NCBI GenBank assembly: GCA_021781575.1
Contig: JAJXWP010000017.1
Location: 20,543-84,542 of the forward strand
Direction: 5' to 3'
Length of the DNA stretch: 64,000 nt
Source: Pseudomonadota bacterium
Lineage (GTDB): Bacteria; Pseudomonadota; Alphaproteobacteria; Rhodospirillales; Magnetospirillaceae
Shown here: in pieces, positions 25,361-34,345 of the stretch
How positions within the stretch are numbered: position 1 is the first letter of the stretch
Layout of the letters: the number at the start of each line of letters is the position of its first letter
Position numbers and translations under genes: made by a program
The notes under the pieces: generated by a model
Databases searched by the model: none
What the model saw: only the letters and a program-made list of their open reading frames with translations
Told to the model about the DNA's origin: nothing

Positions 25361-27037
25361 CTATTTGCTGCGGTCCTTCAGATAGCGGCGGTCCTTCACC
25401 ACCGACAGGGCGACGCCGAAGCGGTTTACCGAAATGATCTGCCGCCCCTGATAGCGGCGCTCGCAGTTGGTCTGGGTGAACGACACGACGAAATCGGCCT
25501 CATCGAGATTCCTCGTGTATACCATATATTCGGGAAGGTAGTAGGCAACGGCCAGACGATGGCCGCAGACCGCCACCTTGTAGATGCGGGTGATCGGTTT
25601 GTCGCCGCTTTCCATGGCGATGTAATCGGCCAGATCCTTGGTCGCCTCGAGAAGCGAATTGCCCCAATAGTCCAGTTCATAGGCGCCGGCCGCGCCCTTC
25701 ACCCCGCCGGTCAGCAGGTTGTAATAGACGTATTCGTCCGGATGCAACTGCCCCATGATCCACATCTGTACGACGAACACCGCGGTCAGCACCGCGGTGC
25801 AGACCCGGCCGAGCCGGGCGTCGAAACTTTCGAGAAAACTCCAGAGCCGGTCGATGCCCAGCGCCGCCAGCACCGCCATCGGCGGGACCACGAACAGGAA
25901 GTGGCGGATCCCGTTGTAGGCCGTCGGCCGGAAGACGACGAAAAAGGCGACCGGAAAGAAGGCGGCCAGAGCGACCAGCATGAACTCGACATGCCGCAAT
26001 TCGGCAACATCGGTCCCGGCCAGGAAGCGCGGGCCGTGGCGCAACCGGCCGATCGCCCAGGCAGTGCCCGCCACGATGGCGGCGACCAGTCCGAAAAGCA
26101 CCACCTCGGGCAGATTGACCAGCAGGTAATCGGGCAGATAGTCGCGCGGCAACGCATAGGCCTTGACCCACAGTCCGCCGACCAGCGTGTCGAGATTGAT
26201 TGGATAGGTTGAAAAGCCGATCAGCGCCCGGATCGGATTGATCGGGTTCATCACCGCCCAGGGCCAGAACAGCCCCATCACCCCATAGGCAATGGCGAAG
26301 CCGGGAAGCAGCCGCCGAACGGCCGTGGCGACATGGCGGCCCGCCGTCGCGGCGTTGCGGCCAGCTCGCCATCCGGCCAACAGAAAAAGCATCAGCCCGA
26401 CCGCCAGATAGGGACCGATCAGCAGGGCGGCGACGCGGATGCCCAAGGCGCAGCCCAACCACAGGCCGAACAGCACAACAGTGCGGACGGAAGGGACGGG
26501 AAATTCCGAAACGACCCGGCACATGCCGTAGATGGCCCACACCATGGCCGCCGCAAACGGCGCATCCTTGGGATTGTTGAAGCTGTGGCCGTAATAGGCA
26601 GGGGTGAGCACCAGCAGCATCAGGGAAAGGAAGCCGGCCCGCGGCCCGCCCAGGTGGCGCCCCAGACGCCAGGCCCCGGCCAGACCGATCACCCCGGACA
26701 GGCCGCCAAGAATATGGCGAGTCTCATACTCGCCGAACGGCGACACCAGATTGACGATCGCCGCGACCAGATCGAACAGGCCGCCATAACGGTAGAGGTC
26801 GAGGTAGTGGAACGCCGATGTATCCCGGAACAGTGACGTGTAGAACGACAGCAGCTTGATGCCGTAGACGTTCTGCACTTCCTCGTCGGTCGTGATCCCG
26901 TAATCCTGGAAGGTCAGCACCACCAGCACGCCCACGGCCAGCAAGGCGATCCAGGCCAGGTCGTCGAACACCCCGCCCCACCTGGGCTGGCCGACGCCGA
27001 CCGGCACCCGCCCGGCATCGTTGGCCGTCGGTTTCAT
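25361..27037 (-). CDS. GT39/ArnT-like membrane glycosyltransferase
   Basis: 558 aa with about 10 membrane segments. The first extracytoplasmic loop has the acidic motif GITTDEEVQNVYG, as in dolichol- or undecaprenyl-phosphate-sugar-dependent transferases (PMT/ArnT, GT-C fold). A second loop has SFNNPKDAPFA. It would move a sugar from a polyprenyl phosphate to an acceptor on the outside of the inner membrane. Lying 2 bases before ndvC, it may modify the glucan or a related envelope polymer; that is inference. No clear Shine-Dalgarno precedes the ATG at 27037, so the start is uncertain (frame open 52 codons further). Confidence 0.75.
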   Translation of the reverse strand: MKPTANDAGRVPVGVGQPRWGGVFDDLAWIALLAVGVLVVLTFQDYGITTDEEVQNVYGIKLLSFYTSLFRDTSAFHYLDLYRYGGLFDLVAAIVNLVSPFGEYETRHILGGLSGVIGLAGAWRLGRHLGGPRAGFLSLMLLVLTPAYYGHSFNNPKDAPFAAAMVWAIYGMCRVVSEFPVPSVRTVVLFGLWLGCALGIRVAALLIGPYLAVGLMLFLLAGWRAGRNAATAGRHVATAVRRLLPGFAIAYGVMGLFWPWAVMNPINPIRALIGFSTYPINLDTLVGGLWVKAYALPRDYLPDYLLVNLPEVVLFGLVAAIVAGTAWAIGRLRHGPRFLAGTDVAELRHVEFMLVALAAFFPVAFFVVFRPTAYNGIRHFLFVVPPMAVLAALGIDRLWSFLESFDARLGRVCTAVLTAVFVVQMWIMGQLHPDEYVYYNLLTGGVKGAAGAYELDYWGNSLLEATKDLADYIAMESGDKPITRIYKVAVCGHRLAVAYYLPEYMVYTRNLDEADFVVSFTQTNCERRYQGRQIISVNRFGVALSVVKDRRYLKDRSK

Positions 27038-27375
27038 CGGCAGAGGTTGCAAGCTCCCGTGAGGCACATCAATCCATATAGGCAGCAGTCTCCGGCAGGG
27101 CCAATCCCCGACCGGCCGTGGCAAGCAGGGCGTGGATCTGAGCAAGTCGCGGCCAAGCCGCTCCTCGTCTTCGGCGACTGCCGATGAGGACACTCGCCAG
27201 CCATCCCCCTACCCTGCCGGCGCGCCGAGCGCAGGATGGGGAGGATGCCGAGACCCGCGCGCGACGTCAATGGTGGTGCGAAGCGGCCGGTTGGTCAGCC
27301 CCGCACGGAAATGATGCCGTTCCCGGCCGACAACCGCTATGGTCGTTCGGCACGGAAAGATTCGGGAGGACAGCC
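27038..27375. other. Divergent intergenic region GT39 / beta-glucosidase
   Basis: 338 bases, GC-rich. It should contain promoters for both operons, and the last part holds the GGGAGG Shine-Dalgarno (27364-27369) of the TTG-started beta-glucosidase. I see no clear -35/-10 pair, terminator or RNA gene. Confidence 0.45.
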
Positions 27376-28779
27376 TTGTTGACGCGACGAACATTCCTGG
27401 CCTCCGCCGGTGCGACGGCACTGGTCCCCGCGGTCACCGACACCGCGACGGCGGCAGCGCCCAGCTTCCCGGAGGCGTTCCTCTGGGGAGCGTCGACGGC
27501 CGCCTATCAGATCGAGGGCGCAGCGCGGGAAGACGGCCGGGGACCGTCGATCTGGGACACCTTCTCGCACACCCCGGGAGCGGTGACGAACGGCGACACC
27601 GGCGACGTCGCCTGCGACCATTACCACCGGTGGCGAGGCGACGTCGACCTCATGCGGCGGGCATGCTTCTCGGCCTATCGGTTCTCGGTGTCCTGGCCGC
27701 GCGTCCTGCCCGAAGGAACGGGCAGGGTCAACCCAAAGGGGCTGGCCTTCTACGATCGCCTGGTAGACGGGCTGCTGGCCGCCAAGATCCGGCCGTTCCT
27801 GTGCCTTTACCATTGGGACCTGCCGCAGGCGCTGCAGGACCGCGGCGGGTGGCACAATCGCGACATCGCCGGGTGGTTCGCCGACTATGCCGGAATCGTC
27901 GCCGACCGGCTGGGCGACCGGGTCGCCGACTGGGCCATGCTGAACGAGCCTTCCGTCGTCGCCCTGTTCGGCCACGGACTCGGCGGCCACGCCCCCAACC
28001 TCAAAGGCCGGGCCAGCTTTTTCCTCGCCCTGCATCTGCAAAACCTTGCACAGGGAGCGGCATTGGCCCGCCTGCGGTCCACCCGGCCCGACCTGCGGCT
28101 GGGCACCGTGCTCAACCTGCAGCCGGTGCGTCCCGAAAGCGACAGCCCCGCGGACCATCAAGCGGCCGTCATGTGGGACGCCGTATGGAACCGCTCCTGC
28201 ATCGACCCCCTGCTGAAGGGAAGCTATCCCGACATCGTCAAGGGCGATATCGAGCCGATCCTCGGTCACGGCGATCTTGGCATCATCCACCAGCCCATCG
28301 ACTTTCTCGGTGTCAATTATTACAGCCGGATGGTGGTGCGAGCCGATCCCCACGGGATGTTCGGCACCGCCTGGGGCAAAAGTTCGGCAACGCACTACAC
28401 CGCGATGGGCTGGCCGGTGGAACCGCGCGGCCTTTACGAACAACTGGACGAAATCCGCCGCCACTATGGGAATATTCCCGTCTACGTCACCGAGAACGGC
28501 GCCGCCTATCAGGACGTCGTGACAGCCTCTGACCGTGTCGAAGATGCAGACCGCGTGGCGTTTCTTCGCGACCATCTGAAGATGGTCCATGCGGCCATCA
28601 GCGAAGGCTGCAACGTTAAAGGATATCTCGTATGGTCTCTGCTCGACAATTTCGAGTGGGCCTTCGGCTATTCCAAGCGATTCGGCGTCGTCTATGTGGA
28701 CTATCCGACGCAACGGCGCATCCCGAAACAGAGCTACCACTGGCTGGCCGAGGTCGCCCGCACCCGGCGGCTGGCTTAG
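27376..28779 (+). CDS. Tat-exported GH1 beta-glucosidase
   Basis: 467 aa. The N-terminus LLTRRTFLASAGATALVPAV is a twin-arginine signal (Arg4-Arg5), unusual for GH1 enzymes, which are mostly cytoplasmic. The GH1 fold is complete: FLWGASTAAYQIEGA, acid/base Glu191 in MLNEPSVV and nucleophile Glu373 in YVTENGAAY. It cleaves terminal beta-linked glucose. GGGAGG six bases before TTG at 27376 fixes the start and preserves the Tat motif. Placed in the glucan locus it could trim periplasmic glucan, releasing glucose for the sugar permease downstream (inference). Confidence 0.9.
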   Translation: MLTRRTFLASAGATALVPAVTDTATAAAPSFPEAFLWGASTAAYQIEGAAREDGRGPSIWDTFSHTPGAVTNGDTGDVACDHYHRWRGDVDLMRRACFSAYRFSVSWPRVLPEGTGRVNPKGLAFYDRLVDGLLAAKIRPFLCLYHWDLPQALQDRGGWHNRDIAGWFADYAGIVADRLGDRVADWAMLNEPSVVALFGHGLGGHAPNLKGRASFFLALHLQNLAQGAALARLRSTRPDLRLGTVLNLQPVRPESDSPADHQAAVMWDAVWNRSCIDPLLKGSYPDIVKGDIEPILGHGDLGIIHQPIDFLGVNYYSRMVVRADPHGMFGTAWGKSSATHYTAMGWPVEPRGLYEQLDEIRRHYGNIPVYVTENGAAYQDVVTASDRVEDADRVAFLRDHLKMVHAAISEGCNVKGYLVWSLLDNFEWAFGYSKRFGVVYVDYPTQRRIPKQSYHWLAEVARTRRLA

Positions 28780-28856
28780 GTTCGAGCCCCTCGCCGGGCG
28801 GGGCCCCTTGGCTGCCGCGGCAATGGCGGCCGGTAAGCAACAGCGCCGGCTCGGGC

Positions 28857-30083
28857 TCAGGCACTGCCTTTGACGCCGTAGTAGACGATGTAGAGGTAGC
28901 AAAGCGCCGGCACGATGAAGGAGGCGTGAAGGCCGATGCGGTCGGCCAGATGACCCTGGGCCAGCGGGACCAGGGCGCCACCGACGATGGCCATGCACAA
29001 CAGACCCGACCCACGGGCGGTGTATTCGCCCAGCCCCTTGATGCCAAGGGTGAAGATGGTTGGGAACATGATGGAGTTGAACAGCCCCACCGCCAGCATG
29101 CTCCACATGGCGGTCGGACCGGCGCTCAGGAGGGAAACCGTCACCAGCGCCATCGCCACCAGGGCATGGAACGCCAGCACGCGGCCGGCGTCGAGGCGGG
29201 TCAGCACGGCGGCGCCGATGAACCGGCCGACCATCGCCCCACCCCAGTAATAGGACAGGTATTTTCCGGCGGCGGCGGCGGCGAGGCCTCCGATCTCGGG
29301 CTCCGAGAGGTAGCTTACGAGGAAGCTGCCGATGGATACTTCGCCCCCGACGTAAAGAAAGATTGCCACCGCCCCAAGCAAGAGTGGCCGCCGCCCGCCG
29401 ATACCGCCTATGGCCTGGCCGGCCGCGGTGGCCGGCGCGACCGCGGGCAACCGGATGGCCGCGACGAGACCGGCGATGAGCACCAAGGTCACGGCAAGCC
29501 CCAGATAGGGCATCTTCACCGCCGCCACGCCGGCAAGGCCGGAGCCTCCCGCCGTCGCGGCCCCCAGAATGAGCGTGGCGCCGATGTAAGGGGCGACGGT
29601 CGTCCCCAGCGAGTTGAAGGCCTGCGTCTGGTTCAGCCGAGCCGGGGCGGTGGCCGGCGGACCGATGATGGCCACGTAGGGGTTCGCCGATACCTGCAGG
29701 AGGGTTATCCCCGAGGCCAGGACGAACAGGGCGCCCAGGAAAACTCCATAGACCCGCAGGCTCGCCGCCGGAAGGAACAAGAGGCAGCCGACGGCGGCGG
29801 CGGTCAGCCCGGCGATGATCCCCCGCTTGTAGCCGATGCGCTGAACGATCCAGCCGGCGGGCAGAGATACCAGGAAATAGGCGGTGAAGAAGGTGAACTG
29901 GATAAGCGTGGCCTGCGTGTAATCGAGGTCGAAAGCAGTCTTCAGGTGCGGCAGCAGGATGTCGTTGAGCGAAGTGATCGCGCCCCACATGAAAAACAGC
30001 GTGGTCAGGACGGTCAGAGATATCAAGTATTGCCGCCTGTCCCCAGCAGCGGCGGCTCCGGCGATCGAAGCATCGGTATTCAT
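28857..30083 (-). CDS. FucP/GluP-type MFS sugar permease
   Basis: 408 aa, 12 membrane segments. The N-terminus (FFMWGAITSLNDILLPHLK, then FTAYFLVSLPAGWIVQRIGYKRG) and NPYVAIIGPP block match the fucose/glucose-galactose:H+ symporter family. The start at 30083 lies behind a purine-rich AGAGGGGGGGAAGGG stretch. It converges on the beta-glucosidase gene and is divergent from ndvB, supporting a role in importing glucose or a related hexose; the exact sugar is not readable. Confidence 0.88.
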   Translation of the reverse strand: MNTDASIAGAAAAGDRRQYLISLTVLTTLFFMWGAITSLNDILLPHLKTAFDLDYTQATLIQFTFFTAYFLVSLPAGWIVQRIGYKRGIIAGLTAAAVGCLLFLPAASLRVYGVFLGALFVLASGITLLQVSANPYVAIIGPPATAPARLNQTQAFNSLGTTVAPYIGATLILGAATAGGSGLAGVAAVKMPYLGLAVTLVLIAGLVAAIRLPAVAPATAAGQAIGGIGGRRPLLLGAVAIFLYVGGEVSIGSFLVSYLSEPEIGGLAAAAAGKYLSYYWGGAMVGRFIGAAVLTRLDAGRVLAFHALVAMALVTVSLLSAGPTAMWSMLAVGLFNSIMFPTIFTLGIKGLGEYTARGSGLLCMAIVGGALVPLAQGHLADRIGLHASFIVPALCYLYIVYYGVKGSA

Positions 30084-30449
30084 CCCTTCCCCCCCCTCTG
30101 GTCGGCCTGACCTGCTCATTCCGTCGGGCCATCATTAATCTCGATTTCCGGTTTTGTCGCTACCCTCGCACCCCTCGACGGCGGCAGGTTAATCCGTTAT
30201 ATTCCGGCTCCGCCGTCCCGCCCCGACGCGCCGCATTTCGAGCACCGGCACCGGAGGAGGCGGATATACGCCTCAACAGGGTATCTTGCCGTCGACAGAA
30301 CCAAACCGACGATCATCGTCGGGCATCTTGGAACATTCGTGCCTGCAAGCGGTCCACATTGCGCCACGAGGCGGCCACCTTTGGATGCCAAAGCATCGTG
30401 GTGAAAATCCGATGAACGGGATCGGTGCCCGTTCGAACCGAGAGTGTCG
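30084..30449. other. Divergent intergenic region sugar permease / ndvB
   Basis: 366 bases separating divergent starts, expected to hold both promoters. I see only short imperfect dyads (for example around 30260-30275) and no RNA gene, riboswitch fold or convincing sigma-70 promoter. Confidence 0.45.
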
Positions 30450-33179
30450 ATGACAACACGCGCCCGCCGTTATTCCGGTATCGCCGTTCTCCTGGTGATC
30501 ATCCTGGGCAATGTCGGAGTCTGGTGGCTGATGAACCGCCCCCAGTCCGGCGTCCAGTGGCACGGTGAAATCAAGAGCATTTCCTTCAGTCCCTATCGAA
30601 AGGATGACAATCCTTTCGAAAACCGCTACCCGCCGCCGGATTCCATCGACCGCGATTTGTCGCTGGTGGCCACCAAGGCGCAGGCCATCCGCCTGTATAC
30701 CTCCCTCGACTTCTTTTCGACCGTCCCACGAATGGCGGCCAAGCACGGCCTGACGGTTACCGCCGGCGTCGATATCCGCGGCGCCTTGGCCGATCCCGCG
30801 CTCCACCTCGGCAAGCCGGCCAACCAGATGAGCGGCGACGAGTTGAAGGCCTTCAACCTCGAAATGAAGGACCTGATGCACAACGAGGAGGATATCAGGG
30901 CGACAATCGCGTTGGCGCGGCAGTCTGACAACATCGACCGGGTCATCGTCGGCAACGAGACGATCTATCGCGGCGACGTGACCATGCGGCAGCTGATCGG
31001 CTATATCCGGCGGGTCAAAGCCAAGGTCCGCCAGCCGGTGTCGACCGCAGAAGCAGCATATGTCTGGTTGGCCCACCCCGAACTGGTGAAGGAAGTGGAC
31101 TTCATCGCGCTGCAGATCCTTCCCTACTGGGAAGGCGTGCCGGTGGAGTCGGCCGTCGACAAGGTCCTCGGCGAATATGATAACCTGCGGACGCTTTATC
31201 CCGACAAGCATGTGATGCTGTCGGAAGTGGGCTGGCCGTCGGCCGGCAAATCCCGCCAGCAGGCGGAGCCTTCGGTGATCAACCAGGCCCTGTTCCTCCG
31301 CCGGTTCCTCAACGTCGCCACCGAGAGAGGCATCGACTACAACGTCATCGAGGCCTTCGACCAACCCTGGAAGAAAGCCATCGAGTGGTCGGTGGGCACC
31401 CACTGGGGCGTCTGGGATGCCGACCGCAATCCGAAATTTTCGATGGTCGAACCGGTACTCGAGGTCAAACAGTGGCCGGTGCAGGCCACTGCCGCCACCA
31501 TCCTGGCGCTGATTCCGGTCATCTGGTTCCTCTACAACTGGAACCACTTGCGGACGCGCGGCAAGATCTTTTTTGCCGTCCTGGTACAGTTCGCCGCCTC
31601 GTTGGTCATCTGGACCATGTCGGTGCCGGTGATCCGCGACTTCGCGCCCTCGGCCGAGCTTATGTACTCGGTGCTCATGCCGGCCCAGGTAATTCTCCTG
31701 GTGGTGGTGCTGATCGCCGGATACGAGTTGACCGAGTTGACCTGGGCGAGGCAGATCCGCCGGCGCTTCACGCCCGAGACCGCCCCCCAGCCGACCTGCT
31801 TCCCCAAGGTATCGCTGCACCTGGCCTGCTACAACGAGCCGCCGGAGATGGTGAAGCTGACGATGGACAGCCTCAACCAGCTCGACTATCCGAATTTCGA
31901 GGTTCTGGTGCTGGACAACAATACCAGGAACCCCGAGGTGTGGAGGCCGGTCCAGGAATACTGTGCCACCCTGGGCGACCGCTTCAAATTCTACCACCTC
32001 GGGAAATGGCATGGCGCCAAGGCCGGCGCCCTGAACTTCGGTCTGACCCAAACCGACCCCGAGGCCGAAATCGTCGGCGTCATCGACTCGGACTATCAGG
32101 TCAGCCCGGACTGGCTGAAGACGCTTGTTCCCTATTTCGAGAACCCCAAGGTCGGCTGGGTCCAGGCGCCGCAGGATCACCGCGAATGGGAGCTCGACCT
32201 GTTCAAGGAATCAATCAACTGGGAATATGCCGGTTTCTTCGACATCGGCATGGTGGCGCGCAACGAGGACAACGCCATCATCCAGCACGGTACCATGACC
32301 CTGATCCGCAAGAAGGCGCTGGAAGAGACCGGACGGTGGGCCGAGTGGACCATTGTCGAGGATGCCGAGCTGGGCCTCCGACTGCTGGAGAACGGCTATG
32401 AGTCGGTCTACCTCAATCACCGCTTCGGCCATGGGCTGACCCCCGACAGCTTCACCGCCTATAAGAAGCAGCGGTTCCGCTGGGCCTACGGCGCCTGTCA
32501 GATCCTCAAGGGCCATTGGCGGGCATTGATCCCGTTCCGCAATACAGGCCTGACCGCTGGCCAGAAATACCATTTCCTCACCGGCTGGCTGCCGTGGTTC
32601 GCCGACGCCTTCTATCTGCTGTTCACCGTGGCGTCGGTATTCTGGACCTTCGGCCTGGTGTTCGCGCCGCGGCTGTTTGACTTCCCGTTGGCCATCTTCG
32701 TCATGCCGACCGTCGGCGTGTTCGTCGCCAAGCTGGTCCATCACCTGTTCCTCTACAGTACGCGGGTGAAATGCAACTGGCGCCAACGGGTCGGCGCGGC
32801 GATCGCCGGCATGGGACTGACCTACTACATCGGCCGCGCCATGTGGCAGGGCGTCTTCACCAGGACCATTCCTTTCCTGCGCACGCCGAAGTGCGAGAAC
32901 CGGGCCGCCTGGACCGCCGGCTTCATGATGGCGTCGGAGGAAACCGTCCTGATGCTGTCGCAGTGGATCTGCGCCGCGATGATCCTGTTCGCCAAGGGTT
33001 GGCACGACCTGGATGCCCGCATGTGGGCCCTGGTTCTCTCCGTCCAGTCGATTCCCTATTTGGCGGCGCTGATCACTGCCCTGGTCTCGGCGCTGCCCAC
33101 CGAAGGATTCATGAAGCGCCTGCAGCCGCGCCGCAAGTCACCGCTGCCGCCGCTGGCTCCGACGCAGGCGGCCGAGTGA
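30450..33179 (+). CDS. ndvB: NdvB-like beta-glucan synthase (GH17 domain fused to GT2)
   Basis: 909 aa. TM1 at 10-28; GH17-like domain (40-330) with Glu170 in VGNETI and Glu259 in LSEVGWPS; membrane segments (about 350-425); GT2 domain (450-700) with DSD at 546-548, the ED base at 637-638 and QRFRW at 674-678; then C-terminal membrane segments. About 103 kDa, the size and layout of Bradyrhizobium NdvB, which makes and probably cyclises beta-1,3-glucan from UDP-glucose. The start is ATG 30450, or GTG two codons earlier. Its stop overlaps the carbamoyltransferase start by 4 bases. Confidence 0.88.
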   Translation: MTTRARRYSGIAVLLVIILGNVGVWWLMNRPQSGVQWHGEIKSISFSPYRKDDNPFENRYPPPDSIDRDLSLVATKAQAIRLYTSLDFFSTVPRMAAKHGLTVTAGVDIRGALADPALHLGKPANQMSGDELKAFNLEMKDLMHNEEDIRATIALARQSDNIDRVIVGNETIYRGDVTMRQLIGYIRRVKAKVRQPVSTAEAAYVWLAHPELVKEVDFIALQILPYWEGVPVESAVDKVLGEYDNLRTLYPDKHVMLSEVGWPSAGKSRQQAEPSVINQALFLRRFLNVATERGIDYNVIEAFDQPWKKAIEWSVGTHWGVWDADRNPKFSMVEPVLEVKQWPVQATAATILALIPVIWFLYNWNHLRTRGKIFFAVLVQFAASLVIWTMSVPVIRDFAPSAELMYSVLMPAQVILLVVVLIAGYELTELTWARQIRRRFTPETAPQPTCFPKVSLHLACYNEPPEMVKLTMDSLNQLDYPNFEVLVLDNNTRNPEVWRPVQEYCATLGDRFKFYHLGKWHGAKAGALNFGLTQTDPEAEIVGVIDSDYQVSPDWLKTLVPYFENPKVGWVQAPQDHREWELDLFKESINWEYAGFFDIGMVARNEDNAIIQHGTMTLIRKKALEETGRWAEWTIVEDAELGLRLLENGYESVYLNHRFGHGLTPDSFTAYKKQRFRWAYGACQILKGHWRALIPFRNTGLTAGQKYHFLTGWLPWFADAFYLLFTVASVFWTFGLVFAPRLFDFPLAIFVMPTVGVFVAKLVHHLFLYSTRVKCNWRQRVGAAIAGMGLTYYIGRAMWQGVFTRTIPFLRTPKCENRAAWTAGFMMASEETVLMLSQWICAAMILFAKGWHDLDARMWALVLSVQSIPYLAALITALVSALPTEGFMKRLQPRRKSPLPPLAPTQAAE

Positions 33180-34264
33180 CCCTCACCACCATCCCCCTTC
33201 CCCGCCGCCTTCCCGACGTTCTCGGCACCGGCGCATTCCTCAAGAACACGCTGTGCGCCATCAAAGGCGAATACGCCTACATCTCGCCGGCCATCGGCAA
33301 CCTGGACGGCGTCGAAGCAATCGCCGGCTTTGAACGGGCCGCGGAAATGCTGCAGGCCGAGTTGCGCCTGCAGCCGCGACGGATCGGCCACGACCTGCAC
33401 CCCGACTTCTTTTCCACCCGCTGGGCCCAGGCCCAGACCGCGCCGGCTCTGGCGGTCCAGCACCACCACGCCCACATCGCCGCGGTGGTGGCCGAGCACG
33501 GCCATGCCGGGCCGGTCGTCGGGCTGGCCCTCGATGGCTTCGGGCTGGGCCCGGGGAATCAATCCTGGGGCGGGGAATTGCTGTGGGTCGACGGCCCCGA
33601 ATACCGCCGGCTCGGCCATCTGGCCCTGCTCGCCCAGCCGGGCGGCGACCTGGCGGCGCGCCAGCCCTGGCGCATGGCCGCTGCAACCCTGCACCGCCTG
33701 GGCCGCGGCGACGAGATCGCGGCGCGTTACCGCCAATACCCGGCGGCGGTCATGCTGGGCAGCGTCATTGCCAAAGGGGTCAACAGCCCACCGACCTCGA
33801 GTGCCGGCCGTCTGTTCGACGCGGCCTGCGGTTTGCTGGACGTCTGTCCGGTGGCCGAATTCGAAGGCCAGGCGCCGATGGCCCTGGAAGCGATGGTCCG
33901 CCGCCCGCGAGTCCTCGAGGGTGGCTGGACGATCGGCGCGGACGGCGTGCTCGACTGCCTGCCGCTGCTGTCCGTCTTGCTCGACCAGTGCGATCCGGCC
34001 GACGGCGCCGACCTGTTCCACGGAACCCTGGTCGCCGCCCTTGCCGATTGGGCGGCCGGCGCGGCGGCGACGGCGGGCATCGACAGCGTCGCCATGGGCG
34101 GCGGATGCTTCTTCAACAAAGTGCTGCGCCTGGGCTTGGCCGAGGCTCTGACCGCCCGCGGCCTGAAGCCGCTGTTGCCGGTGGCGGCTTCGCCGGGCGA
34201 TCCCGGCGTCAGCCTCGGTCAGGCCTGGGTCGCCGCCACGGCACTCGAACGGAACCTGTGCTGA
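33176..34264 (+). CDS. Stand-alone HypF-type (Kae1-like) carbamoyltransferase domain protein
   Basis: 362 aa. It begins exactly where the C-terminal Kae1-like domain of HypF starts (TGAFLKNTLCAIKGEYAYIS). It keeps metal-binding HHHAH (96-100), the LALDGFGLG block (Asp120), WGGELL, GRLFDAACGLL and the MGGGCFFNKVL nucleotide site. The acylphosphatase, zinc-finger and YrdC-like domains of HypF are absent. HypF transfers a carbamoyl group to HypE for the hydrogenase cyanide ligand; NodU relatives carbamoylate sugars. GTG at 33176 overlaps the ndvB stop (GTGA), so the two are translationally coupled. No hydrogenase genes are present. The acceptor is unknown. Confidence 0.8.
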   Translation: MTLTTIPLPRRLPDVLGTGAFLKNTLCAIKGEYAYISPAIGNLDGVEAIAGFERAAEMLQAELRLQPRRIGHDLHPDFFSTRWAQAQTAPALAVQHHHAHIAAVVAEHGHAGPVVGLALDGFGLGPGNQSWGGELLWVDGPEYRRLGHLALLAQPGGDLAARQPWRMAAATLHRLGRGDEIAARYRQYPAAVMLGSVIAKGVNSPPTSSAGRLFDAACGLLDVCPVAEFEGQAPMALEAMVRRPRVLEGGWTIGADGVLDCLPLLSVLLDQCDPADGADLFHGTLVAALADWAAGAAATAGIDSVAMGGGCFFNKVLRLGLAEALTARGLKPLLPVAASPGDPGVSLGQAWVAATALERNLC

Positions 34265-34345
34265 TCCATGGGCTGTCTATGGGCGGGCCGTTTTCGGCGA
34301 GCACGGACGGACAGGACGTGCAGCGTTCCAACGCGGACTTCCTGA

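Noticed and set aside
30273..32180. 635-codon open frame antisense to ndvB
   Set aside because: Typical high-GC shadow frame: His/Gly/Arg-rich, no domain, opposite a gene with catalytic motifs. The same holds for long antisense frames at 3716-5149, 5005-6240, 21577-22773, 23769-25385, 28632-30110, 39230-41557 (upstream part) and 44094-45980.
33176..34264. Reading the carbamoyltransferase as a broken HypF pseudogene
   Set aside because: The frame is intact, starts exactly at a domain boundary, keeps metal and nucleotide motifs, and is translationally coupled to ndvB. No remnants of the other HypF domains lie upstream.
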